Assembly (NCBI GenBank): GCA_018697195.1
Contig: CM031869.1
Coordinates: 14,585,053-14,649,052 of the forward strand
Source: Certhia americana
Lineage: Eukaryota; Chordata; Aves; Passeriformes; Certhiidae
Length of the DNA: 64,000 bases
Direction of reading: 5' to 3'
Shown: positions 1 to 10,810 of the stretch, one piece after another
How the letters are laid out: every line of letters starts with the position of its first letter
How positions within the stretch are numbered: position 1 is the first letter of the stretch
The notes under the pieces: model-generated
What the model was told of the DNA's origin: nothing
Database searches by the model: none
What the model saw: only the letters and a program-made list of their open reading frames with translations
Program-made: the position numbers and the translations under genes

Positions 1-1259
1 GAGCTGTGATGTACCATCTTTATGCATGGAAAAATTGCAGAGAGCTTGGTCTCACCAACAGAGTGTGCTGTCAGTTCGTTATTAGATTGAGGGCAACACC
101 ATTAACAGAGATTTTTTTTAAAAATTATTTTATCTGGTGATCTATTGCAATTGCCCTGTTCTAAATTAAGATGTTTAAATAGCTATCCCCACTTAAAACA
201 ATTGATTTTTACAGCATCTGCTGCAAAATGCCATTCTTGGCTCCATCCTGCCTGGCTGATGCTGCACAACTGTTTCTGTGCAAACCCAGCTCTTATTTAC
301 TTTGGGGGTTTTCTGTTTCTCTTTAGACTCTGCGTGGGGAAGGCATGGGAATCACAAACAACACATTTGGCAACTCTTCACATCACCAATGGTTAAAACA
401 AGCAGTCCTAGCCACAAAAGTATCCTTGTGTGGACTATTTTCTCCTCAAATTGAATAATTCTAAGATGGTTACTTGCTCAACTTGCACCCTACCATTTCA
501 GCTCATTCTATTTTCACCATGTACAACATGCAAATATTTATTACTGAAATTAATTTCTAAAGCAATCACTGTGGAATAAGTTCAGGATAAAAAATATACA
601 AGAAAAGAATCCTGCTCTATTTCTTGTATACCTTTGGTTCTGTTTTAATCCAGAACTTTTTAATATTTTAGGAGATCTTGAACAGATTTGCTGTTATTGC
701 AATGACAGTTCTTCAGATTCATTTTCAGTGAACTCTTAACACCACAGTCCAGCAAAAAAAAAAAGCTCTGTACTCTTCTCGTTGCACTTGAATGCAAACA
801 AGACACACATAAAACAAACCCTGAAGGTCTCCAGCCAGAAGCCTGCATAAGCCATTATACTTATATTCCAACTTCCTTTTCCTTGGAAATTCATTCTTCA
901 AGCAATCCCACATTTGTAAGTAACCAAAAATACATTTGTTTCTCTTGATGTCAGGCACTCAGCAAGTGGCTTCCCCCTGGTCTGTGTGTTCAGCACGGCT
1001 TTGAGAGGGGGCTCGAGTCATCTGGTGAAAGAGTCAGAGGGGCTACAAAGGAAACTGATCCAGCAGACATCTGTACCTTGCTTCCAACGTGACACACAGG
1101 AGACACATCTGCACAGAAATATTTATGGGCACGCTCAGAAAAGACTCTCACACACCAGGAGATCTCCTGGGTGATCAGCTGAGCTACTGCACCGAGATCC
1201 TCTTAGCACAGCCCTAACTGCCCCTGATAAACCTCGTGCTCACTGGAACAGGCCACACA

Positions 1260-1303
1260 GGCTCTATCCCAAGAAATTCATGGCTCTATCCCTGGAAATT
1301 CAT
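1260..1303. repeat. 22-bp tandem duplication
   Basis: Two adjacent 22-bp units (1260-1281 and 1282-1303) begin with ggctctatccc and end with gaaattcat, differing at two positions. This looks like a single local slippage duplication with no coding role visible. Confidence 0.8.
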
Positions 1304-2899
1304 CCAGAGAACTAAAGGAATTGAATACATCCACCGTTAATGTAAACGGGATGACATTAACACAAATTTAAAGCAAGCTACACCACAGGGATTTCTGGGG
1401 AAAGCACGCTATGGGCAGGGTCTGTCCCTGTCCAGATGTATCCAACAGCACCACACGGTTTGCCCAGCTAGGAAAAATGTTCAAAACATTTCTTTTTGCC
1501 AGTTTAAAGAGGATTACTAACACTCACCTACAACAATTATAGAAAAGGAAAATGCAAATGAATACAGCAGTCCTCATGCTTGCCTGACTCCCTCTGCACC
1601 TCCCAGAACCAAGTCCCCCAGTCCTGTTTATGGCAGAACCTATGAAACAAATCACCATTTTCATTAAATGCAAGCAAATGAACCTAATCTTTCATTGAAT
1701 TATAAATATTTGCTGAAACTGATCATTTAATGCAAGGATTCTCCAATTACCAGGGCAGGAGAACAAACACTGATTCTATTTAAGTAAAAATTCAGATGCA
1801 CAACATTCTGTATTAAACCCTGAATGATCATTCACTCATGCAGAATAAACTGTGCATGATCACTGATACTTTTATGCTCTATTAAACTGTATTCTCCAAT
1901 GAGCATTGCACCACGGTTGAGAGGTGGCCAGAAATATTAACATCTAAACCATGGAATGCTTCAGTCTAACCAAGCTGAAAGGTCTCCCTGCTGGGACTGG
2001 CTGCTTTCAAAGGTGATACTGATATCAGCAGTGTGAACACTATCACTGAACCTCACTGCTGGAGTAACATCCAGCTCTTGGAGCCATGTGAACACCACTA
2101 AAACTCAAATGGCATTTTCTGTACAATTGTTGCCATCACCCTGAGCAAAAATTAACAAAAGAAAGCAAAACAAACCCCCACGAACTAAACCAAAGCACAA
2201 GTCCAATGAAACTTCATTTTAAATCACTAATTCTACCCTTTTCTTTGGCAAAACTTGATTTTACTGCCTATTGTACCAGACTGCAACATACTGAATAACA
2301 AAATATTGTAAAACTGCAATTACGGCAAAAGCATTCAAGGTGACTCATTAACACAGGAATGTGGCCTGAATATCACAAATTCTCACATCCCTCCATTTAA
2401 TCCCACTGGAAATGATGAGAGTACAAACAAAGAAAGAAATTCTTGAGTTATTGGCCTGCAGTTATTTGCCTCCCTGCACAATTAATCACAGAATGAGGTA
2501 CCTGCTGGAATTCCAAGTGGCTGCTGTGTTCTAAGTGACACAAGGAGCATGGTGTGAGGTTCACAGCCTGCACAGGGTCAAAGATGCCATTCCAGTGCTG
2601 TAATTGCAGAGCAATGCTCCTGCTAACGCTGGGCCTGTGCATTCCTTACCCTGACTCGTCAGTCAGAGCAGATAACCATCGGGCACTGGACTCATTCTTT
2701 AAACAACATCTCCCAAAACAGATGGGGACAGCTTACGGAAAAAATGAAAGATGGATTGGAAGCCTACTCCAAAAAAAAAGTTATCATCCTGTTAGGTTTG
2801 GATTGAAAAGTTGTATTTCATAATGAAAGCCAAATGCGCTGAGAAGGCAAGACAGTAATCCTGCCTGAGAAGGATCACTTCAGAAATCAGTTTCTGAGT

Positions 2900-2928
2900 T
2901 CAGAAATTAATTAGCTCAGAAATTAATT
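2900..2928. repeat. 13-bp direct repeat, 16-bp period
   Basis: The 13-mer tcagaaattaatt occurs at 2900-2912 and again at 2916-2928, separated by three bases. It is a minor slippage-type repeat in AT-rich DNA. Confidence 0.7.
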
Positions 2929-4071
2929 GAAATCCCAGCACATTACAAACCCAGATTCACTGGCCATTTCTGTTTCTCTCCAAATGAAATGTGTCATTTC
3001 AGGAGGGTCACAACAGAGCCAGCAAAGGAAAATGTTAGGAAATCTCTTCATACGATAAAAATGGAGTGACTAATGTGGATGACTCAGTTTAATTGCATGA
3101 CTTTCAACTAAATGTATTCACAAGGACAGAAATAACACTAAATTAAAAGGAATATCTGGGAAAAATTATTTTGGATCAGTAAAATACTTATGCCAGAAAA
3201 AATGCCTTGGTTTTCAGAGCAGTATTTTGTTCACAACTGCATCCAAAAGCAGCAGAAATAAGGTTTGTGTCTCCTCCCACTCATCACCCAGGGCCCTACA
3301 GCCACAGGGCAATCCAGGATGGAAGGGAAGCCTGGATTGCTCCTAGTGTAAAACAGGACCAGCTCCAAGGTCAGACATGGTTGCTCCTGGTTTTACCCTG
3401 TGTAAAAAAACCCTCTGAGGATGGAGACTGCAAAATCTGGGCACTCTGGGGTTCACTGCTTACCTGCCTTCATGGGAAACAAGCTCCACCTTATATCCAG
3501 ATATTGAGATGCAGGATGCAGCATCAGAGCCCCAAAGCATCCTGAAGATTATTCTGGTTTTGTAGTGAAATTCAGAAGCTGATTTTTCACATACCATCTA
3601 ACAGTATTTATTATGCTATGCTATTCACAGAACTTACTGTTATCTGTCTTCTGTAGAGCAGAAGAAAAGCAGCTCATGTGAGTCTTTGGGTGCCACATCT
3701 GAAGCAATTTGGGATGGAGAACAGTTGGTGTAGCAGTAAGAGCTCAATTAGCACTAATTTGTGTCTACTTAACCTCTTCATATGGTTAAATAGAGAGTAG
3801 AAACCCCAGATCTGTTATCTCTGGCCATCCCTGAGCATGTGAGAAAGAAATATCCATCATGTAGCCAAGAGATTTCAGTGCCATCAGGAAAGGCAGAATT
3901 CCCTGGTGAATTCCAGATCCTTCTCAGTCATTCAGAAACACAATTCTGCACTAAGACTGAGAAGGACAAAAGGGAAGAAACCACCCTATGATTTCTATGT
4001 AATTCAGGAGTATGGGGTTATTGCCATAATGTTATACATTTATTAATAATTCTATTTCATAAGTATCTCTC

Positions 4072-4092
4072 ATATATATATATATTTATATA
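4072..4092. repeat. Short (AT)n microsatellite
   Basis: About seven uninterrupted AT units are followed by tttatata, giving a short imperfect dinucleotide repeat at the left edge of an AT-rich block. Confidence 0.8.
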
Positions 4093-4094
4093 CA

Positions 4095-4770
4095 CTAAGT
4101 ATGATTAAGCTGCATTTTGGTTTTCTTTCAAACCCTTTTGAGATGCTGAAATATTTGATATTATTTGACTGAATTATGAAGCAGCTCTATTTTTCCCCTC
4201 TGAATAGCTACCAAAACTTGGAAATACTCACCATTTCAGAATGAATAATTAAAATAATTTGAATGCAGCAACATACTAGAAATCCATGACCGTAAACTCA
4301 GAATGCTCATAGCTATCGCATTTGGCTGTGTGTACTGAAATGTAAAATAATGAAATTGTGAATGAGCCCATAAATTCAGTAACAAGTATAATTGCTAGTC
4401 CTACAGAAAACTATTAGAGTGGTAGGTTGATTTTCTTGTCATTCCCATTCTGCATTAAGCAAAAGAAAGAAAAAATAAAATGCAATCAATGTAATGATTT
4501 TTGCAACAAGCATCTAATTGATTTTTCTGCCATGACTATAATTTACAAATAGTCCTGTAGCAATTGTTTGGTTTAACTAGATATATCAGACAAGTGTTCT
4601 GATAGTGATATCAATTATGATACATTTTACCCATCAAGAAATTATTTAAATATGAGCAACGAATTCCATAATAAAACACATCTTACAACAAAAAACTAAC
4701 AACATACAATAATAATGCAATAGGAAAAAAATGCCAATTAGTCTATTCTAATTTTTGATGTCCCTCTCAT
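4095..4770. promoter_or_regulatory. Candidate conserved noncoding (enhancer-like) block
   Basis: About 680 bases of AT-rich but non-repetitive sequence with many homeodomain-type cores: gaataattaaaataattt near 4240, and taatga and ctaattgatt near 4490-4520. It lacks long mononucleotide runs and has no long open frame. This composition resembles vertebrate developmental enhancers sitting in introns or gene deserts, but conservation cannot be judged from one sequence. The label is inference. Plain AT-rich intron is the main alternative. Confidence 0.2.
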
Positions 4771-6360
4771 CTCACTGAAATTTCAAGGAGCCATCAGCAA
4801 GCAGTACAAATCAGTTTATAGGTCAGCACACTTTCAGGAAAAACACTTTCCTTCAGGTTTCAAGAAATTATTTTCCTTTTTAATGCAAGCATGCATAATC
4901 CATGACTCTCCATGCATTTCATTGTTCTTCCAAGAAATGCCAAATGATTGCACCATCACTCCTTCATTCATTCCTTACTGGGATATTTGCACGAGGAGTT
5001 GGGGCAGCCCTTGCTGCACCCAGCCCTGTAGGACACACTGAGCAGAGATGACAAATACACAAAATCCTGAAAGCAGCCAGTTCCTGGGTGGCCAAGGGGC
5101 TCTCCTAAGGGAACAGCTTGGTTCTCCCACCACCATTTGCCACGTTCTGAAGGAGATATTTTGTGCCTTGAGCCCAAAAATGAGCAACAGTCATGAACAA
5201 TAGAAATTTCTCATCAGTGACTGAAACACAGATCTTCAGAGAGACTTGGACCACCACATGAAGGAATTATTCTTCTTAACTGACTGAGAATTATTTATTA
5301 ATTCTGAGCTGAAGCAATGAAACTTTAGGTCTTCACACAGAAAAGTACTGGTGTCTGGTTTCTCTCAATATTTATTTTGTGAGGTTTTTGCCACCACTTA
5401 AAGCAAAAAAATGATACATTTCTGTTGGGTTTACCTCCTTTCTCTAGCACCTGGTGGTCTGGGACACAACATGGGCAATGCACCCTCTGATCAGCAGGGA
5501 TGGCAAATGTTGGGGACCACCTGTTAATTAAGAACATTTATCATTTCAGAGCTCCAGATCTCTCCCTGGTGGAGCCCCTCTGGAAGGATAACCAAGCTTG
5601 CTCCTGACAATTGCAATGTTCTGCAAGGAAAGGACAGATGGTGACTTTTCCATCAGAATCAGAATCAGGTGATTATTTAGTTCTGCTCATTCAGGATTTC
5701 CAAGCTCTCCATTGCTACCTCTCTTCTAGGATCTGAAGACACCTGAGTCAGCCACACTGTGGCTGGAGCAGGTGTATGCATTCAAAAGAAAAGATTAAAC
5801 AGACACTTTTGCTCCAAAATTCTTGAAATGGTGATAGTGAGGTGTTTATGCTCCCATAAGTAAGAAGCTACAAAACAGAACCTGGTACTTGATGCTGATC
5901 TGTAAAACAGCCAAGGAACTGCCTGCAAGTCCAACCAATTTTAATTACATGAGCAGACTTGCTATCTGAGCTGGCCTCAGCCTTGGAATTATATCATCTA
6001 TTATGTCAAGAACATCAACATCTTTCTAGTTTCACATTTCTCAACTTTCCAATTCAGCCAGTAACATGAAAGAACATTGAATTTACTAAACAACTGGGGC
6101 AATCACAATGAAAAATGATGACTCTGAGTTGCAGACTAACCTCAGAGATTCAGTTCTGTTTGTTTACCTTCAATGCATCTGAGATGCTTCTCATGATACT
6201 TTGCTATAAACAAATAACTTTTCCAATTGCATTATGTTTATACCCAAACCTTGACCCCTTGTAGCCCATAATAATTACAGTGCCCTGTGATCATTACAGA
6301 ACTGCAATTACCATAGAACTGCATCTTCTCAAAAGGGTAAGAAGTTATCATCCAAGTGTG
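4771..6360. other. Noncoding stretch, no gene recognised
   Basis: Only short unremarkable open frames are present, two overlapping ones near 4.97-5.18 kb on the minus strand among them. A tiny triple of atcaga/atcagg hexamers lies near 5660-5674. I see no splice-supported exon, RNA gene or mobile element. Confidence 0.55.
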
Positions 6361-6511
6361 GACCACATTTGTGGAAAATACCTGAGAGAAAACACACCCA
6401 GCTCTGGTTCCACAAATTGTTTTTTTTTAAAAGAGCCCTGGGGTTTTGTATCCCAGATCCATTCCTTGAACATATAAATACCTAAGTACACTGGCAGTGG
6501 CTGCACACACA
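6361..6511. repeat. Duplicated segment, copy A
   Basis: This ~150 bp segment is similar to 7147-7468. Shared landmarks in the same order are gtggaaaa, acctga, agaaaacaca, a 15-base block cagctctggttccac, a T-run, then ccattccttga and a ctggca(g/a)tggctgcacac block. Copy A has only a short T9 run where copy B has a long T/G tract, and carries about 16 extra bases (catataaatacctaag region) before the last block. It is either an old local duplication or two copies of a low-copy interspersed repeat. The similarity does not clearly continue outside these limits. Confidence 0.75.
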
Positions 6512-6587
6512 GCCTACCCAGAGCAACACTGAGCCAAACGCTGCACCAGCAGCAATGCCACAGAACATGAAATCACTGTCCCGTTTC

Positions 6588-6651
6588 TTCTTTTTCTTTT
6601 TTTTAATTCGCAACCACATTTTATTTTTCCTTCAGGAAAAAAAAAAAAAAA
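6588..6651. repeat. T-rich and A15 low-complexity tracts
   Basis: A T-rich run interrupted by single C bases (about 6588-6605) is followed by an uninterrupted A15 at 6637-6651. These are homopolymer tracts with no retroposon body in front of the A-run that I can recognise. Confidence 0.75.
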
Positions 6652-7146
6652 CAACAAACATGTAATTTTAAAAACATATTCTTTAAAGAAACCATTCTGG
6701 CAAACCACAGCTTTCCTGACTCAGTTTTGTAAAACCCAAGCATTGAATGTCACACCTTTTTTCAGACAGTGAGACAGATATAAAAATGCAAGAAAAGAAT
6801 AAAAAAATTGTTTGCAAAAACAGCTCCATTTCTCTCAGGGAAAACCCTTCCAACACATCTGCCAGTCTACTTACACAGGATGAAAATGAAATCTTCAGCT
6901 GGTGCAGAGAAAAACATTTCATGAGATTATTCTGCACAAATAAGATGTCTTCAGAGATTCTTGAACTCAGGAAGGTAAAGAATTGTCCCTGAACCCACTT
7001 TGAGATCCAAGCTTTGGTTGCTTTTGCAGCCTGGTGACTGAGAGCAACTGAGACAAAAATTCTGAACTTTACAGCAATAACCAAGTGTGCTCATGGCCAG
7101 TGCTCACTTTAAATGCTCTTGAGAAATCCTTGAGAAAACTACATGG
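6652..7146. other. Noncoding spacer between duplicated segments
   Basis: A 134-codon minus-strand frame spans 6683-7084. Within it, a splice-like donor (gtaagta on the minus strand, near 6866-6872) follows an acceptor-like catcttatttgtgcag. The frame has no recognisable domain, and its length is within chance expectation for the window. I treat the stretch as noncoding. Confidence 0.4.
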
Positions 7147-7202
7147 ATCCTGCCACGTGGAAAACACCTGACAGAAAACACATTCAGCTCTGGTTCCACA
7201 AG

Positions 7203-7407
7203 TTAGTTTTTTGGGTTTTGTGTGTGTGTGTTTTTTTGGGTTTTTTTTTTTTTTTGGTTTTTTTTTTNNNNNNNNNNNNNNNNNNNNNNNNNNNNNNNNN
7301 NNNNNNNNNNNNNNNNNNNNNNNNNNNNNNNNNNNNNNNNNNNNNNNNNNNNNNNNNNNNNNNNNNNTTTTTTTTTTTTTTTTGTTTGTTTGTTTGGGTT
7401 TTTTTTT
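7203..7407. repeat. T/G low-complexity tract
   Basis: Runs of T broken by G or GGG, a short (TG)n and a (GTTT)n section, interrupted by an assembly gap. The four open frames that cross the gap are artefacts of stop-free T/G sequence and Ns. Confidence 0.9.
7268..7367. other. Assembly gap of 100 N
   Basis: Exactly 100 Ns lie inside a T/G tract. The round number indicates a placeholder of unknown true size. Confidence 0.95.
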
Positions 7408-7468
7408 AAGAAAGGGCTTTGTACTCCAGGTCCATTCCTTGATACCCACTGGCAATGGCTGCACACAG

Positions 7469-10400
7469 AGGAAACCAAATTTGTCCAAATTTGGACATTC
7501 TAACAATTTTTACTGACTGTTTTTTTCCCAATAAGAACACACAATTTCCCTCTTTTTAGAAAACGTGCCTCCTCAATACAAAGAAATTATTTTAGCAAAC
7601 ATGGACTTTAAGCAAAAGCTTTTCCTTTTGTACAGGAATAACTAACTTGGTTCTTTAATCAGTTCCCTAGAAAGTGAGTGTTACTGACTGACTGCAGCAG
7701 TTGACAAATGAAATACAGTAAACAGCCCATCAATAGAGAACAATCAATACAATTAAATTTTCCCAATATTTCCTTAAAAATGTAACTCGGGAAGGAGGGA
7801 AATTTTGTTGTTAAGAAGGAGGATTGCTGAAATACTTATTGACCCAACAACTGTTTTTGTTCACTGAGCTAAATGACTCCTTCACATATGTTTTAATGAA
7901 GTCTAGCTGCATGCTAATTACACCTATCTGGTTTGCATTACCCAGTTAACATTTCTTCCATGCACATCAGCAGAGCAGGCCTTTGTTAATTCATGATACT
8001 TCACCCACAAATATTAGTGATCACATCAAAAACCCATACTGAAATTCTCTGACATTTACCATTTCACTGCTCACTGAATGTCTGAGTGTCCTCATCTCCT
8101 CTGCCTGATGAACAGCTAACTCAGCAGAGTCTGGACATGCTCACAGCAGCTGCAGTGCTGAGAAGCTGCCCTACAGCAACACTCTGGGGTCCCCATTCCC
8201 TTTGATAGCAGCATGGCACCACAAGTTATCCCACCAAAGATCAACTTATTGTATTTATATAGTCTTTCCCTTTTCAAGCCAAAGTTAAATGAAGTTGAAG
8301 GCAGCATCTACAGGACAACCCGTAGTCACAGCCTTAAAGGATTAGAAGAAGCCATTGTTTTCATGTCAGACATGTTTTTATAATACAGACCATGTCTATT
8401 CTTGTTATTTCATTTTCATCATCACACCAGCTTTTCAGCAGTCAGCCGACCCTTTCCAACACCACAGTTTTAAAGGCTCATAAACATTATCTTTATTATA
8501 TTAAGAGAGATTCAAAAATTGTAAAACAGATGTGAAGTTGCTGCTGCCAAGAGCCTACACAGTGTGATTCAATAGGATGTGGGTGCTGTAATGTGCTCAA
8601 GAAAAGTCATTCTAAAACTCTGAGTTCAACTTGCCGAACAATCATTTTCATCTAGGAAAACAAGAGCTTAAAATAAACTCAGAACTCCCATCTGCACAGG
8701 ACTAAGAGCAACTCAATGACCTGACTGCAGACCCTGCACCAAAGATGCTTCCACTGGCAGGATCTGCAGGCAAAGCAGCAATAAAAAAACAGGGATGAAT
8801 TTTTGTCTTTGCTTCTAAGGAAGCTGTGTAATGGAACAGCATCTATCAGATGTCTCCTGGTGAAGAGAGAACACACAAATCCCACCAATCACTGTGAGCA
8901 CTAGCTACAAGTTGGCCAAGTTTTCCCTTCACCCCACTGGCAGACTCATGGGGGCTAAAATTTTTGCCAGGTACCAGCCAGCCACGAGCCCACTGCACAG
9001 ATCAGCTTTTCCTGTGTGCTGCTCTCATTTCCCTGCCTCCCTCCCTGGCCTTTGCAGGAGCTCCTCCCTTCAGCTGCTCCTGCAGCACCCATGGCTTTTC
9101 CTCCTCACCATTTGGAGCTAAGTCAATGCTTTTCCCACAACACAGAATCGATCCATGAGGCATCAGGATTTCTTTTTCCATGTCCTCTCAGCAGCCAGCA
9201 GCTTTCTGTTTCTGACTTTTCATGCAAAATCCCTGTGTGGTGATATCAGCAGCAGTTCTTCTGCACATGTCTCTTGGAATTAACCACATTCATCTGTAGG
9301 TGGTCGACTTAATTTCTGAAACAGTTGAGAACTTTATATAAAACAAATACAGGGTAGTCTCAAGAAGCAGGCTTTCCCCAGACAAGGAAAAAGGCTGGTG
9401 TTGGTTATTGGGTCGGGGATTCTTTGTTTTTCTTCACGACAATCCTGTGCACTTTCTTTGCAGAATCATATAGTGCATGTTCAAAGCCAGGGAACATTTA
9501 CAGTGGGTGTCCAGGAGGACAGATGGCCTGCTCTGTGGAGCACCCTTCAGACACCCTGTGACACCAAAGGCAGCTTTCATTTCTTATTTAAAACCAAAGT
9601 AAACAGCAGCATAAAATGCCAATATAACAAACTCACTGTGCAAGTAGGGATGTGCCTGAAGCAAAATTTCCTGATTTCCCTGAAAACATGCATTTTGCTC
9701 TTTGGACTGAAGCCATCTCTTTTTCTGTAGGCTCTGCCCCCTCAGGGCCATGCACCATTCAGCTGAATAACTGTAAGGTTCTCACTTGCAAGCAAGAAGG
9801 AAGAAGTTTAATGAATCACAACATTTTGTTCATATTTTGCTTGGAGGAAGCATTTTCCACATTTTCTCCCTCTTAGTGGAGTTCAGAGAAATTCCACCCA
9901 AACTCAGTATAACTGCTTTATTGAGACCAAAAGTTCACTGTGAGATCTCTGGGTTTCCCTACTAACCAAAACGAAAGAGAAAAGGGGGCAGGGAAAATAA
10001 ATGTTTCTGTGGAGTGAATTAACTAATGAGCTTGCTGAGGCTCACTCAGATTCCTCCAGAGGCCTATGAAGAGCAAGGCTGTGAACAGAGCTCGTGCACA
10101 CGGACAATCACAGCTCACATGCTCTGGAATTCTCTTTCACCTATTAAAAATTCCTTTGAAATTCTTTGTCAGTGAGACAGAATTCACTGGAAATCCAAAT
10201 CCCATTGCTCATCAACGACAAAGAGAGAGATTTGTGGGACAGAGCAGCAGTGAAGGACAAGCCCTTGCCAAGTGCTTTTGTCATCTCAAGTGAAGGTTGG
10301 CAAACTGGAAACCCAAGCCTGGCTCCTCACAGTTGTTGAGTCCTGCATTGCTCCTCCTTGGTTCAAAGAGGGGTGGAGGGAGACCTGGCATTTTGAGACC

Positions 10401-10640
10401 CCCAAATGGTTATTTGAGGTAAACACAGCCAATGGGGAGCAAAATCCAGTTTGACTGCTAAACTGGGAACTGGATTTATGGAAATAACTTCACAAAACAA
10501 CAGAATCACCTGAACAGTAAGAGGTCCCTTACTGTGGCTCCAAGGAGTTGGAGAAAAGCCAAATGCAGCACAAATTCACTGAGGAACTGTGCTAACCCTA
10601 CTGAAAGAGAATGGAAAGGGTGCAGAGACGTGTATGGCTT
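7469..10640. other. Noncoding stretch, no gene recognised
   Basis: Nothing recognisable. A GC-richer C/T-rich patch at about 8960-9115 supports three overlapping open frames because it is poor in TA-containing stops. That is composition, not evidence of coding. No splice-supported exon was seen. Confidence 0.55.
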
Positions 10641-10689
10641 AGATATACTTTTTCATAAAGAAATATATTCACTTATTTTACTTGTTTAA

Positions 10690-10707
10690 AACTTTTAATT
10701 AAAAGTT
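10690..10707. repeat. 18-bp perfect AT palindrome
   Basis: The sequence aacttttaattaaaagtt equals its own reverse complement, centred on TTAATTAA. It sits in AT-rich non-repetitive DNA (10640-10810) that also has other homeodomain-like TAAT cores. Confidence 0.9.
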
Positions 10708-10810
10708 CAAAAATGTGAAGCTTGAAACAGAGGAAATTAGCTCGAAGGCATGTTCGTTTGTCATATAAAAGGGTCTTTCATTAATCCCTAATTAAATATT
10801 TCTCCACACT

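Larger units (their letters stand above)
1..4070. other. Noncoding stretch, no gene recognised
   Basis: I see no recognisable gene, RNA gene or transposon here. Short open frames on both strands (up to about 112 codons near 3.2-3.5 kb) lack known motifs and flanking splice signals. The only repeats are two small tandem duplications, listed separately. An apparent minus-strand splice donor near 1524 has no convincing open exon behind it. The sequence is compatible with intron or intergenic DNA. Confidence 0.6.
7147..7468. repeat. Duplicated segment, copy B, split by T/G tract and gap
   Basis: This copy matches 6361-6511 on both sides (7147-7206 and 7408-7468) but contains a T/G-rich insertion at about 7203-7407 that is only nine T residues long in copy A. 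The left flank keeps gtggaaaacacctga and the cagctctggttccac block; the right flank keeps ccattccttga and ctggcaatggctgcacac. The homopolymer expansion therefore happened in this copy after the two diverged, or was lost from copy A. Confidence 0.75.

Noticed and set aside
7069..7516. Four long frames across 7.1-7.5 kb
   Set aside because: They run through 100 Ns and a T/G tract and are artefacts.
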